IMG/VR virus record: IMGVR_UViG_3300028298_000005 | Coordinates: 1-64,000 of that record | DNA from: a virus | Strand: one strand, 5' to 3' | DNA length: 64,000 bases | Shown here: piece after piece, positions 7,517 to 15,877 of the stretch | How positions within the stretch are numbered: position 1 is the stretch's first letter | Layout of the letters: each line of letters opens with the position of its first letter | Position numbers and translations under genes: made by a program | The notes under the pieces: model-generated | What the model saw: the letters and a program-made list of their open reading frames with translations, nothing else | Told to the model about the DNA's origin: nothing | Database searches by the model: none

Positions 7517-9918
7517 TGAAAACAAATATAAAAAACGGTTTAAAATTAAACGGCATCGAGTTATTAAGATTCCAAGAATTGATAAATCGCAATCATTACA
7601 ATGGGCTAGATGCTCTTGTTGAAACTTACGGATTATTGGTGAGCAAAACCGATATAAGCACTTACGGAGCAGAATGGTTGACACAAAAAGTAAGTGATTG
7701 GTATCTTGAAATTAGCCCAGGGAAAGGCATAGTGAAAGGACCGGACGGGAATCCTCACAAGATAGCGTTGACATCTCCCTTTAGCATTGGAGTTTCAACG
7801 TATTCAGCCGGAGAATATAAACTTTTGGTTAGCTTTGCGTCAACTAATTATGAAGAAGGAATAGTAAACATATCAAACGAAAGTGATATTGTTTATGGCG
7901 AACAGACAAAGTTTACAGAAATATTTGGAGTGAACAGAAAAATTATTATTAGCAATGTTGCTTACAATATTCTTTCGGTACAATCAGATAATCAACTAAC
8001 GTTAGAAGAATCTTATGTTGGGGCAGAGGTTATGGATGCACAGTTCAAAGTGGGAGGGTGGATTATTCCAGACCCGGGAGTAGCGGACAGCATAATTTAT
8101 GAATATGACACACTTGCTTTTAGATTAACAACCGGCGCACCAACGGCAATAGAATATAAACTTGCCGATATTGTGATAGGAGGAACAGAGATTGAAAGCG
8201 TTACAGACGCAAGATCGGTGAATATATTCAAGTTGTTTCTAAATACTCCAACAATTTTAGGAACACCGGCAAGCACATTCCAGGTTGGGGGGAGATATGT
8301 TGAGTTGGAAGAGGATATCCCACAGCCTATTGTGAATTTAAGAATAACCGATATTACAGGGATTAAACTAACATATGTTGAAACTGCTGATAATATTAGA
8401 GATAAGATTAGCGATGAAGCCTTTTCTTATTCTGCCAATAAACTTAGGATATTTTTCAAGTGGGGATATGATGATGTAGTTGGAACCGGAGCGGTAAACA
8501 CTTTTACCATTACCAATAAAACTTTTACGCTAAATGAATTGGAAAATTATTTTATTTATATCCCTCTCTTGTCGAAAAAACTTCTTATTGAATCCAACTT
8601 AGCAACGGTAGGCGGATCAACTGTTTTAACCGTTAAGGAAGAAGGGGGAGGAGATTGGGACGGAATCGGAGTAGTGGTTACATCCGAAAACCCGGTAATA
8701 ATTTACAATGGAGCGGATGAATATAATTTTGTAGTGGTTCCGCAGCTTAATTCGGTTTATGACTACGCCGGAGCAGTCGAAAAGAATATAAAATTTACTT
8801 CGGGAAGAGCACAAAACATTACCCTAGACCTTGAAATCGGGACCAAATATCTTGTGAAAGCAAGAGCCGGTGCGAAAGGGAAATTTAATAATTTCGTTGA
8901 AATGAGCGCGGGTACTTTCACTAAATATTCCGCTAGTCAATCTTATGCGAAACCATTTTTAGTAAAGCATCCGGACATTCCAACTGCGGGAGCGGTTGGT
9001 TCTGTAGCAACAAGAAATGGTTTTAGGGTAGATATTTCGGGTTGGAGCGAAGCAGAGCAATTTGAGATTGTTTACACTACAAAGAACAGCGGTGCGAGTT
9101 TTACCGATGTTGAACAAGAGCATAGAACAATTTATAACAGTAAATATGCAGGGCATAAGTATTTAGATATTCCAACTTCCATAAGTGCAAATTATAATAT
9201 TTCGGTAAGACCTTTAATAGCCGGTCAGCAAGTTTCAGCGCCATTAACCACAAGTGTGGTTTCGGGAAGTGCCGGAAATTTGCCAGGAGATCAAGTTATT
9301 ACAAGTGTCTATATTAATCACAGAACCTTTAGCGGTTCACTGAGTTGGAACAATTCGCTTGGTATTGGTACATTATCAACCGTGGTTACCCCGGCATCCG
9401 GTACGCAATCAGTAACAAGTTTGCCGGAATTAGAAGGCTGTATATTAACAGACAGCGCCGGGCATGATTTTATTATATCAAGCGTTCTTAGCAGTTTATC
9501 TATTGAACTAAGTAATTTGGCTGGTGCAAGCTTTACACCGGCGGACGGAGCGTTTACAATTGGAGTAAGTGAAAGGGGAAGATTAGCATTCCAAAGCAAC
9601 AAGGCTACAATCGATTATGAGATTGTCCGTGTAGATATTGATTGCGACGTGAAAAGAGGCGAAAATCTAACGCTAAGAATTTATCAAATTGCAAATAAAG
9701 CGAGTTATGATTCAATCGTAATTACAACCGGGGATACACCGTTTACTATGGATTGCGATGTGCTGCTGTTAGGAGTGTTCGGAGATCGTAATTTAGCGAT
9801 AGATTTTTTTGATCCGGCAACTAGCGGAGCCTTAAACAAGGGATGTTTTTCCGGGCAAATTACGGTTTTTGCAAGACCCGTTTTTACCCGTATGGATGGA
9901 CCAACGGTTGTACAATAG
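7516..9918 (+). CDS. Large tail fibre or baseplate-attached fibre protein
   Basis: 800 residues, start on the last base of the previous stop. The N-terminal about 150 residues (YGAEWLTQKVSDWYLEISPGKG) read like a fibre-attachment domain that assembles on the baseplate. The rest is almost entirely beta-type with many Gly/Asn/Thr turns and an immunoglobulin or fibronectin-like stretch near residues 490-580. Size, composition and position before shorter fibre genes support a long tail fibre or its proximal segment. No enzymatic domain is recognisable. Confidence 0.7.
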   Translation: MKTNIKNGLKLNGIELLRFQELINRNHYNGLDALVETYGLLVSKTDISTYGAEWLTQKVSDWYLEISPGKGIVKGPDGNPHKIALTSPFSIGVSTYSAGEYKLLVSFASTNYEEGIVNISNESDIVYGEQTKFTEIFGVNRKIIISNVAYNILSVQSDNQLTLEESYVGAEVMDAQFKVGGWIIPDPGVADSIIYEYDTLAFRLTTGAPTAIEYKLADIVIGGTEIESVTDARSVNIFKLFLNTPTILGTPASTFQVGGRYVELEEDIPQPIVNLRITDITGIKLTYVETADNIRDKISDEAFSYSANKLRIFFKWGYDDVVGTGAVNTFTITNKTFTLNELENYFIYIPLLSKKLLIESNLATVGGSTVLTVKEEGGGDWDGIGVVVTSENPVIIYNGADEYNFVVVPQLNSVYDYAGAVEKNIKFTSGRAQNITLDLEIGTKYLVKARAGAKGKFNNFVEMSAGTFTKYSASQSYAKPFLVKHPDIPTAGAVGSVATRNGFRVDISGWSEAEQFEIVYTTKNSGASFTDVEQEHRTIYNSKYAGHKYLDIPTSISANYNISVRPLIAGQQVSAPLTTSVVSGSAGNLPGDQVITSVYINHRTFSGSLSWNNSLGIGTLSTVVTPASGTQSVTSLPELEGCILTDSAGHDFIISSVLSSLSIELSNLAGASFTPADGAFTIGVSERGRLAFQSNKATIDYEIVRVDIDCDVKRGENLTLRIYQIANKASYDSIVITTGDTPFTMDCDVLLLGVFGDRNLAIDFFDPATSGALNKGCFSGQITVFARPVFTRMDGPTVVQ

Positions 9919-9933
9919 AGAAAATTATAAATT

Positions 9934-11049
9934 ATGATCACACAATTTAATATAGCGGATACAGTTAAAATATTTGGTACAAAGCGTTATGGCAACGGTT
10001 CACCAAATATTGCTTGTTTGGTTATTTTGTTTAGCGAGGTTACGGGCTTAGAAGCAGCAAGAACTACAACAAACAAGTTAGGTTATTACGAGTTTGTGTT
10101 CAATATCTCCGGTTTTGTTTTCGGTAATTACCAGGTACAGTTTTACGGAAGTGACACGAAACAAAAGTGGACACCATTGGGAGATTGGGAGATAATTCAA
10201 ATCGGTGACCCGAAGGAGACAACATTAGTTTTTAACCAGCTTCCAACGGTTGTAATAAGTGAAAGCACAACGGCACAAGATAAGACAGTCGACGTAAATA
10301 AAAATGAAATGACAACTGTTAAAATTGATCTGAGCAATATTGACATAAAGAGTGGGGAAATAGCCTTGTTGATAGTTTTCTGTATGGAGCATACCGAAGG
10401 ATTGACCGAAGAGCAGAGAGTTGAAAAACTGAGATTGTTCAGGAGTTTCAAAGTTCAAGCAATTGATGGAGTTACTGAGTACACATTTAAGAATGAGATA
10501 AAACTTTATGATAAACCGTGTTATTATGATTTCAGGGTGCAGTTTATAGGCAGAAATTTACTCTATAGCCCGGATGCAGAGGGGAAACCAGCAAAGATAG
10601 ACTTGGATAACGTTGGGTTTGATGGTTTGGAAGATCTAACGGAATATTTCGGTGTTTATAATGCAAGGTTGATTAATGGGGTTGAGGGAGCAGATGCAGA
10701 AAGTATATTTGCTAAAATCGATTGGCTAGAGTTTAGAAATCAATCAAAAACGTATTTCGATGCGGCAAGAGAAGTTAGAAGCGGATTTGATGATAGCGTA
10801 AAAATGTTAACATATAATCAAACACGGCTAATAACTTCTTATGTTGTTTATCTGTTTGTGAGCGAGAGTAATACGTTGCCGGCAAATCTTTATCCCGGGA
10901 ATGGAGATTTATGGTATTTCTGCGGAGAGTTTAGTTCGAACTCGGCAGAGATAAGATGCCCCGTTGGTAAATGGTGCGGGTTTTGGGTTGGATTTAGGCT
11001 AAGAGATGTTAAAGAAAGTGGAATCAATAAGAATATACTAAGTTATTAG
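9934..11049 (+). CDS. Tail fibre-associated protein
   Basis: 371 residues. The N-terminal 90 residues form an Ig-like or carboxypeptidase-regulatory-like beta domain (RTTTNKLGYYEFVFNISGF). The C-terminal third resembles that of the next gene: a GDLWYFCGEF segment followed by an IRCPVGKWCGFWVGF strand, matching GTWYAVAET and IDCPKNKKICFCVACKL there. Both ends suggest parallel fibre subunits built from shared modules. Exact role unknown. Confidence 0.65.
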   Translation: MITQFNIADTVKIFGTKRYGNGSPNIACLVILFSEVTGLEAARTTTNKLGYYEFVFNISGFVFGNYQVQFYGSDTKQKWTPLGDWEIIQIGDPKETTLVFNQLPTVVISESTTAQDKTVDVNKNEMTTVKIDLSNIDIKSGEIALLIVFCMEHTEGLTEEQRVEKLRLFRSFKVQAIDGVTEYTFKNEIKLYDKPCYYDFRVQFIGRNLLYSPDAEGKPAKIDLDNVGFDGLEDLTEYFGVYNARLINGVEGADAESIFAKIDWLEFRNQSKTYFDAAREVRSGFDDSVKMLTYNQTRLITSYVVYLFVSESNTLPANLYPGNGDLWYFCGEFSSNSAEIRCPVGKWCGFWVGFRLRDVKESGINKNILSY

Positions 11050-11058
11050 GAGAAAGAG

Positions 11059-12003
11059 ATGTCAACAACAGACGGTTTTATAGGGATGTTTAGGGTACCT
11101 GAACCAGGAGTAACTGTACCAAAAATTACAGACATTAGTGCCGCTACAATTGTAGTAACTGAGATTGTGGAACTCATAGGATCAAGAGCATTCCCTAGGG
11201 CTAAAATTGATATAGGTAATGTGGACATTGTGGAGGGAGCAATAACCGGCGTGTGCATTGAATATCAACTCAGTACGGGCACATGGCAGCCTGATGAGGT
11301 GACTATAGTATCGACATTTCCGGTTAGTTGGTCCGGCGCAGATCAAGGCGGAACATTTAAAATCGGGGGGATACAGTATGTGGAAGAAGGGTTAAATAGT
11401 GATTTCAGAGTTTACTTCATTAACACCGACGGAGAAAAAGCTGTAGATTTAGCAACAGGAAAAGTTATTGGAGTTGCTCCTACGGCAGGAGCTGGTTGGT
11501 TGGAAATTGATGATGTTACTTTTGATGGGCATCCGGATCTTGCAGAATTTCCGATGGTATTAGACTTGCGGGCAGTTAACGCTTCTAACACCGAAGGGAT
11601 TCTTTCTTTTACAACACCGGCGAACATTCCAAATTCCGGCATAATGAAGCTTGCATGGAAAGACATGAAGAGGGAGATAGCTAAAACTGCACATCCTATG
11701 GCAAATGGGACAACTGCCAATGTACCGATTGAAGCCTGGAGAAAGTTTGACAAATATATTGTATTTATGTTCATAGCTGCTACCGGTATCCCTTCGACCA
11801 CATATCCGTGGAGTTCTGAAACTACCGGGACCTGGTATGCAGTAGCCGAAACGGCGAACAATTTTATTGATATAGATTGCCCTAAGAATAAAAAGATATG
11901 TTTTTGTGTAGCTTGTAAATTGTGGTTGTCCGGAGATACTACTGTAATTGGTGGTACATCCACAACCGCAGCATTACCCAATATTGCATATGTAACATAT
12001 TAA
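11059..12003 (+). CDS. Fibre protein with STTDGFIGMF leader (copy 1)
   Basis: 314 residues from ATG 11059 behind AGGAG. The first 11 residues (MSTTDGFIGMF) are identical to those of the fibre gene at 12520, and the DNA identity is confined to 33 bases, so a short leader is shared by otherwise different proteins. Residues about 220-300 are related to the C-terminal domain of the preceding gene (Trp-Tyr segment, then a D-C-P-K-N strand). It probably attaches to the same baseplate site as copy 2. Function beyond a fibre role unknown. Confidence 0.68.
   Translation: MSTTDGFIGMFRVPEPGVTVPKITDISAATIVVTEIVELIGSRAFPRAKIDIGNVDIVEGAITGVCIEYQLSTGTWQPDEVTIVSTFPVSWSGADQGGTFKIGGIQYVEEGLNSDFRVYFINTDGEKAVDLATGKVIGVAPTAGAGWLEIDDVTFDGHPDLAEFPMVLDLRAVNASNTEGILSFTTPANIPNSGIMKLAWKDMKREIAKTAHPMANGTTANVPIEAWRKFDKYIVFMFIAATGIPSTTYPWSSETTGTWYAVAETANNFIDIDCPKNKKICFCVACKLWLSGDTTVIGGTSTTAALPNIAYVTY
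11060..11092 (+). repeat. 33-bp direct repeat, copy 1 (fibre leader)
   Basis: This stretch covers the start codon and first ten codons of the fibre gene at 11059 and is identical to 12521-12553. Flanking bases differ on both sides. A shared leader with different bodies is typical of recombination-driven fibre exchange. Confidence 0.85.
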
Positions 12004-12023
12004 TAAGGTTAAGGAGAAATACA

Positions 12024-12518
12024 ATGGCTAATTTAAATTATGTGTTTTATACTAAGTTTTATAAAAGCGTTCCGTTATTTTTCATACAACAGAACAGTGA
12101 AGGAAAATATTATTCGGTTGCGTTAAATGATACAGAATATATTGTTTTGTTCCGTAACGAACACCAAGCAAAGTTATTCAGAAAAGAAATTGGCTTAGAA
12201 GAGAATTCAGTTATTCTCTCAAAGAAATTTGATGAGGAGAAGGCTATTTTAATAACTAATGTAAAGGGATTTATAAAGGATATAAAGTTAGAAGATGAAG
12301 AGGAAAACAAAATCCATCTAAATAATTTCTACAAGAGAAAGTTAAAGAGATTAGTGGAAAACTTGGATGCTGAGTATTCCGAGATCAAAGCTTTCCATTT
12401 GGACGAGAATGAAAAAGAGCCAAGTGACAAGTATAAAAGCTTGCTGGTAAAAACAGTAGAAATTCAAGGAAGCATTTTCAAATTGAAAAAAGAATTTAAT
12501 TTTTTGTTAGAGGTGTAG
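12024..12518 (+). CDS. Small helical protein between fibre genes, possible fibre chaperone
   Basis: 164 residues from ATG 12024, which follows AAGGAG; the frame is open further upstream but that part overlaps the preceding gene. The N-terminal 60 residues are beta-type with several aromatic residues; residues 75-164 are strongly helical and charged (EEENKIHLNNFYKRKLKRL), suggesting a coiled coil. Small helical proteins between fibre genes are often assembly chaperones, but no family match is visible. The stop lies 1 base before the TTG start of the next gene. Confidence 0.62.
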   Translation: MANLNYVFYTKFYKSVPLFFIQQNSEGKYYSVALNDTEYIVLFRNEHQAKLFRKEIGLEENSVILSKKFDEEKAILITNVKGFIKDIKLEDEEENKIHLNNFYKRKLKRLVENLDAEYSEIKAFHLDENEKEPSDKYKSLLVKTVEIQGSIFKLKKEFNFLLEV

Positions 12519-12519
12519 C

Positions 12520-13956
12520 TTGTCAACAACAGACGGTTTTATAGGGATGTTTAAAGTTGATAATACTGTTGTTGACTTGCAAAACAAAACCCAAAAATTA
12601 TCGGCCAGCGGCAATGTTGCAGCGCCAATACAAATAGCTACGGGGGGAAGATTTGAAACCGCAGTTTCTTCTGAAGTGACAGCCGCAGTTACAATACCTA
12701 CTACAGGGACTGTAACAGTATTTTTAAATGACACTTCAAACTTCCCTCCAAGTGGGACAGCCAATGCGGAGACGGCAACCGGTTTACAAGCTTTTACCTA
12801 TACAGGGAAAGATGATGAAATCTCCAAATTAACAGGATGCGTTACAACGGCATTGTTAGGAGGTGCTGTTCCATTAGCGGTTGGTGATACTATCACGATA
12901 GGTTCTGCCCTTGGACTGCTTTATTCTTTAGGTTTGAAAGTGCTGAATGGGATAATAAAGGGGACTAAAATAATTGGTTCATCCTTAATAAGTTCTATAA
13001 TTGAAACCGGAGAATCCAGCAATAAAATAGGCTTATATAGTTCTGATAATTCTCTTAGGTTTTATACTTTTTACTATAATGGTTCTCCAATAACAATCAA
13101 AACATGGGATCTTGAACATCCGGGGTATTATGAACGAGGGATAAAAATGGTGAACCCTGCAAGCGGAACTATATTAATAAAAATAACCACCGGTGGAGAT
13201 GGAGCGGTCACTTATTTTGAAACTATCGAGATAAATTCATCGGTTCAAATAAATGGTGATTTGCATGTTGCGAATGAGTTAGCTGTCGGGGCTAGAAAGT
13301 TTCTTGTAAATTCATCAGGACAAATAACTTTAGTAAATAATATTGGCCCAACGGCTAAAAAAGTATTAATAGGAGACGGGACAAGTTTTACCCCAAGGTT
13401 ATTAGCTCTTGCAGATTTACCCGCAGTAACGGCTAACAAAGTTTTAATTTCTGATGCAAGCGGATATGTTACTACATCATCGGTTAGCAATGTTGCTCTC
13501 AGTTATTTAGATACAACGAGCAGCATACAAACACAATTGAACGGGAAAGTAAAGTCTTATGATGTTTATAATGGTTACTCTGAAGCTGCAACGGCGGACA
13601 ATGCAACGGCGGCAACTATTGGGATATGGTCACAGTCAACTGGCAAGGGGTTAAAATTAAGAACATTTTATCGACATAAAGTCGGGAATTTAAATTTACG
13701 GATACTCGGGAATTTAGGAGGGGGGACAGAGGGAGTAATGGCAACGATGTATTTAAAGGTTGGGGCGCTAACTGAAGTTTCAGTCGCGTATAGTGTGCCG
13801 GCAGGGTTAGCTTATTCGCTTAAAAATGTTGTAGCCGGGGTAAGTGATTTAACAGATGGGAATGTTTATGAAATCTTAGTTTCTTTGGAGGATACATCAG
13901 TAGTTGGCAATGCTTATTTGAAAAAAGACATCGTCATTTCAGTAGAAAATTTTTAA
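12520..13956 (+). CDS. Tail fibre protein with STTDGFIGMF leader (copy 2)
   Basis: 478 residues from a TTG start at 12520, the exact homologue of the ATG of copy 1. After the shared leader the protein is beta-rich. Residues about 290-330 hold two related segments ending in ADLPAVTANKVLISD and YVTTSSVSNVA, the AxxAxxD-type repeats common in trimeric phage fibres. The C-terminal 120 residues form a compact domain that may be the receptor tip. It closes the fibre cluster; a membrane-spanning gene follows. Confidence 0.72.
   Translation: MSTTDGFIGMFKVDNTVVDLQNKTQKLSASGNVAAPIQIATGGRFETAVSSEVTAAVTIPTTGTVTVFLNDTSNFPPSGTANAETATGLQAFTYTGKDDEISKLTGCVTTALLGGAVPLAVGDTITIGSALGLLYSLGLKVLNGIIKGTKIIGSSLISSIIETGESSNKIGLYSSDNSLRFYTFYYNGSPITIKTWDLEHPGYYERGIKMVNPASGTILIKITTGGDGAVTYFETIEINSSVQINGDLHVANELAVGARKFLVNSSGQITLVNNIGPTAKKVLIGDGTSFTPRLLALADLPAVTANKVLISDASGYVTTSSVSNVALSYLDTTSSIQTQLNGKVKSYDVYNGYSEAATADNATAATIGIWSQSTGKGLKLRTFYRHKVGNLNLRILGNLGGGTEGVMATMYLKVGALTEVSVAYSVPAGLAYSLKNVVAGVSDLTDGNVYEILVSLEDTSVVGNAYLKKDIVISVENF
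12521..12553 (+). repeat. 33-bp direct repeat, copy 2 (fibre leader)
   Basis: Identical to 11060-11092. In this copy the base before the repeat is T rather than A, so the gene starts with TTG instead of ATG, which should lower its translation relative to copy 1. Confidence 0.85.
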
Positions 13957-13965
13957 AGGTGATTT

Positions 13966-14568
13966 ATGAAAAATGTAATATTAATTTGTTTGTTTGTTGT
14001 AATGGGAGTGTTGGGGTATTTGTATTTTGACAACCTTTCCTTACTTGACGATCAGGATTCTAAAATTGAGGCTCAACTTAAAGAGAATGCAAAAATTTCA
14101 GCAAAATATGATTCACTTACCAGGGCTAGAAAAGATAGCATTATAACGATAGACCATTATATTTACGCTGAAGGGAAAAAGAAAGAGGAAGCGAAGGAAG
14201 AGATACAAAACACATCCAATGTTGATAGTGTAATTGCTAATTATGAAAAGTACCGGCCCGGAGAAAGCGGGATGAAGGCAATCGACAGTAATAGTATTAC
14301 CATAAGCAAAGATGAGGCGAAATTTGCTACGGGAAAGTATATTGATTTGAATTTTCTTAACACTATTAAGGTGCCGGGCATTGAAGAAAAGATAGGGATG
14401 CTGAAAAGGGTTGCAGATGATAGAGATTCAGTAATTTTTGTTAAAGATAATTCGATATCTCTTCTAATGGATGAGGTTAAAAACTTAACCCCATCATTTT
14501 GGAGTAAGGTGATTAAGTGGATAATAATACTTGGTTCTTTCGGGGCTGGTTATTTACTTGGGACATGA
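13966..14568 (+). CDS. Membrane-anchored coiled-coil protein, possible lysis or tail-end protein
   Basis: 200 residues. Residues 4-22 form an N-terminal transmembrane helix; residues 30-110 are charged and helical (KIEAQLKENAKISAKY, KKKEEAKEEIQ); residues 178-198 form a second hydrophobic helix ending in a Gly-rich SFGAGYLLGT. One N-terminal anchor plus a long coiled coil at the end of the late operon resembles an inner-membrane spanin, but the C-terminal helix is unusual for that family. No endolysin or holin is recognisable next to it. Low confidence in function, good confidence as a gene. Confidence 0.65.
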   Translation: MKNVILICLFVVMGVLGYLYFDNLSLLDDQDSKIEAQLKENAKISAKYDSLTRARKDSIITIDHYIYAEGKKKEEAKEEIQNTSNVDSVIANYEKYRPGESGMKAIDSNSITISKDEAKFATGKYIDLNFLNTIKVPGIEEKIGMLKRVADDRDSVIFVKDNSISLLMDEVKNLTPSFWSKVIKWIIILGSFGAGYLLGT

Positions 14569-14834
14569 TTGCCCCATTTTGCCCCCGAACGGAGAAACGG
14601 GAGAGGGAATAAGAGTTACTATATATTTATACTTATGTGTTAACGTTTAGAAATTTGGAATAAAACGTAATTTTCGATATTTTTGTGAGGCTTAAAAGAT
14701 ACGAATTTTCTTGACGTGCAGAAGGTCATAGGTTCGAATCCTATAGAGCCCACAAAGGATAAGTTATTATAAAATAGACAATTAAAAGCTCTCACAATCA
14801 AATCCATCTTTCTCGTTTGCCCCATTATTGCCCC
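14569..14834. other. Phage attachment region (attP) with paired TTGCCCC repeats
   Basis: The 256 bases between the late operon and the integrase stop hold a tRNA-derived core (14711-14752). On the left are two direct TTGCCCC copies (14569-14575 and 14579-14585, 10-bp pitch), on the right two more (14817-14823 and 14828-14834, 11-bp pitch), all in one orientation. Core plus outer repeated sites beside the integrase gene is the layout of a tyrosine-recombinase attP, with the repeats as candidate arm-type sites. A minus-strand GTTAACACATA (14635-14645) also lies here. No gene is present; a possible minus-strand ORF is a tRNA artefact. Confidence 0.75.
14711..14752 (+). other. att core: 3' half of a tRNA-Val(GAC) gene
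   Basis: Read 5' to 3' it gives an anticodon loop TTGACGT (anticodon GAC), the 3' strand of the anticodon stem GCAGA, variable loop AGGTC, T stem ATAGG and CCTAT around TTCGAAT, acceptor strand AGAGCCC and discriminator A. The 5' half is missing: no partner for GCAGA or AGAGCCC lies upstream. A tRNA 3' half beside an integrase is the identity segment that restores the host tRNA after integration. Confidence 0.85.
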
Positions 14835-15877
14835 GCTTCTATTTGAAATGTAACCTTTTCTAAGTCTTTTCGCATCTCATCTGTACTAATTCTCCGGTAG
14901 TGTTTCGCAGCGGTTTCCGCTGAATGGCCTACTAATTCCGCAATGCTTTCCACCCGGGCAGATTGTTCAAAGGCGATTGTTTCAAATGTTTTTCTAGGAG
15001 TACGAAGCGTATAGCCCTTGCCAGTGAGTTTAACATCTTTCCCCGCTAAAAATCTTCTAAATGCCGTTCCCATTTCATCCGTACTGGAATAGTTTATTAT
15101 TCTTCCATGTTTTACTTCTACAATTCTTTTTGCTAGAATTGGAAGAAGCTTGGAATGAATGGGCCGGATCTTCTCAATCTTACCTTTTTGGGAATAGTAA
15201 AGAAATATCCCCTTAACAAGGTCAATCTCTTTTACTTCAATTTTATAAATATCAGTAGGGCGTAAACCGGTATAGAAGAGCATATACATCATAGTTTGAA
15301 AATTCGTGTTTTTCTTTTGGAGAGCTGCAAATATTTTAGCAATATCTTCAGTTGAAAAAACAATTATTTTGGAGATCTTCGGGGAAGTGATAACATCTTT
15401 GTTCAACCTAAAAGCATTGGGGATATAACCGTACTCGAATAGGAAGTTTAGGAACCTCTTCATGTTCTTGCAGATGTTCGCTTTTGTGTTATGCGCGTAC
15501 TTCCATTCTTTAACTTCATTGAGAAAATCTTCTACGGAGTATTTTGTAAGTATCGAACAATCGGAATCCGGAGGAAAAGCTTTAATGAGCTTGGAGAAGA
15601 AATTATTATACTCATAAATAGTTTTACTGTTTTTCTGTTTATTGTTTCTTAGGTAATGATTGAATGCAGATTGGAGGGGAACGTTTGATGAGGGCAGCTG
15701 AGGATTTGCGGTTTTCTGCATCCGTTCATAATCGAAAATAGTTTGAAACTGACTTGCCAGGTGTTTATCCTCTTTGAGAATTCCGGTAGATTTTTCTATC
15801 CGTTTCCCATCCTCGATATATCGAATATAAATATAGGGAGACCCCTTTTTATCAAACCGGAGTTTACTTTTGCTCAT
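14825..15877 (-). CDS. int: Tyrosine-recombinase integrase
   Basis: 350 residues. Residues about 1-50 resemble an arm-DNA-binding domain (YIYIRYIEDGKRIEKSTGI), 65-160 the core-binding SAM-like domain, 175-345 the catalytic domain. Catalytic residues: Arg in YTGLRPTDIY, Lys in YSQKGKIEKIRP, the second box LRTPRKTF (Arg in place of the usual His of HxxR), His in LVGHSAETA, and nucleophile Tyr in AKHYRRIS. It integrates the phage at the adjacent tRNA-Val-derived core. Its start lies inside the last codons of the serine-recombinase-like gene (14-base overlap), so the two are translationally coupled. Its last codons run into the right-hand TTGCCCC repeats. Confidence 0.92.
   Translation of the reverse strand: MSKSKLRFDKKGSPYIYIRYIEDGKRIEKSTGILKEDKHLASQFQTIFDYERMQKTANPQLPSSNVPLQSAFNHYLRNNKQKNSKTIYEYNNFFSKLIKAFPPDSDCSILTKYSVEDFLNEVKEWKYAHNTKANICKNMKRFLNFLFEYGYIPNAFRLNKDVITSPKISKIIVFSTEDIAKIFAALQKKNTNFQTMMYMLFYTGLRPTDIYKIEVKEIDLVKGIFLYYSQKGKIEKIRPIHSKLLPILAKRIVEVKHGRIINYSSTDEMGTAFRRFLAGKDVKLTGKGYTLRTPRKTFETIAFEQSARVESIAELVGHSAETAAKHYRRISTDEMRKDLEKVTFQIEAGQ

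Noticed and set aside
11922-12023. Upstream extension of the fibre-chaperone gene
   Set aside because: It overlaps the end of the preceding gene and the ATG at 12024 has an AAGGAG site.
14711-14752. Complete tRNA-Val gene
   Set aside because: Only the 3' half is present; no 5' acceptor strand (GGGCTCT) or D arm lies upstream, so it is an att identity segment.
14640-14825. 61-codon minus-strand ORF across the att core
   Set aside because: Its 'GFEPMT' segment is the well-known spurious translation of a tRNA T-arm on the reverse strand; the region is the att site.
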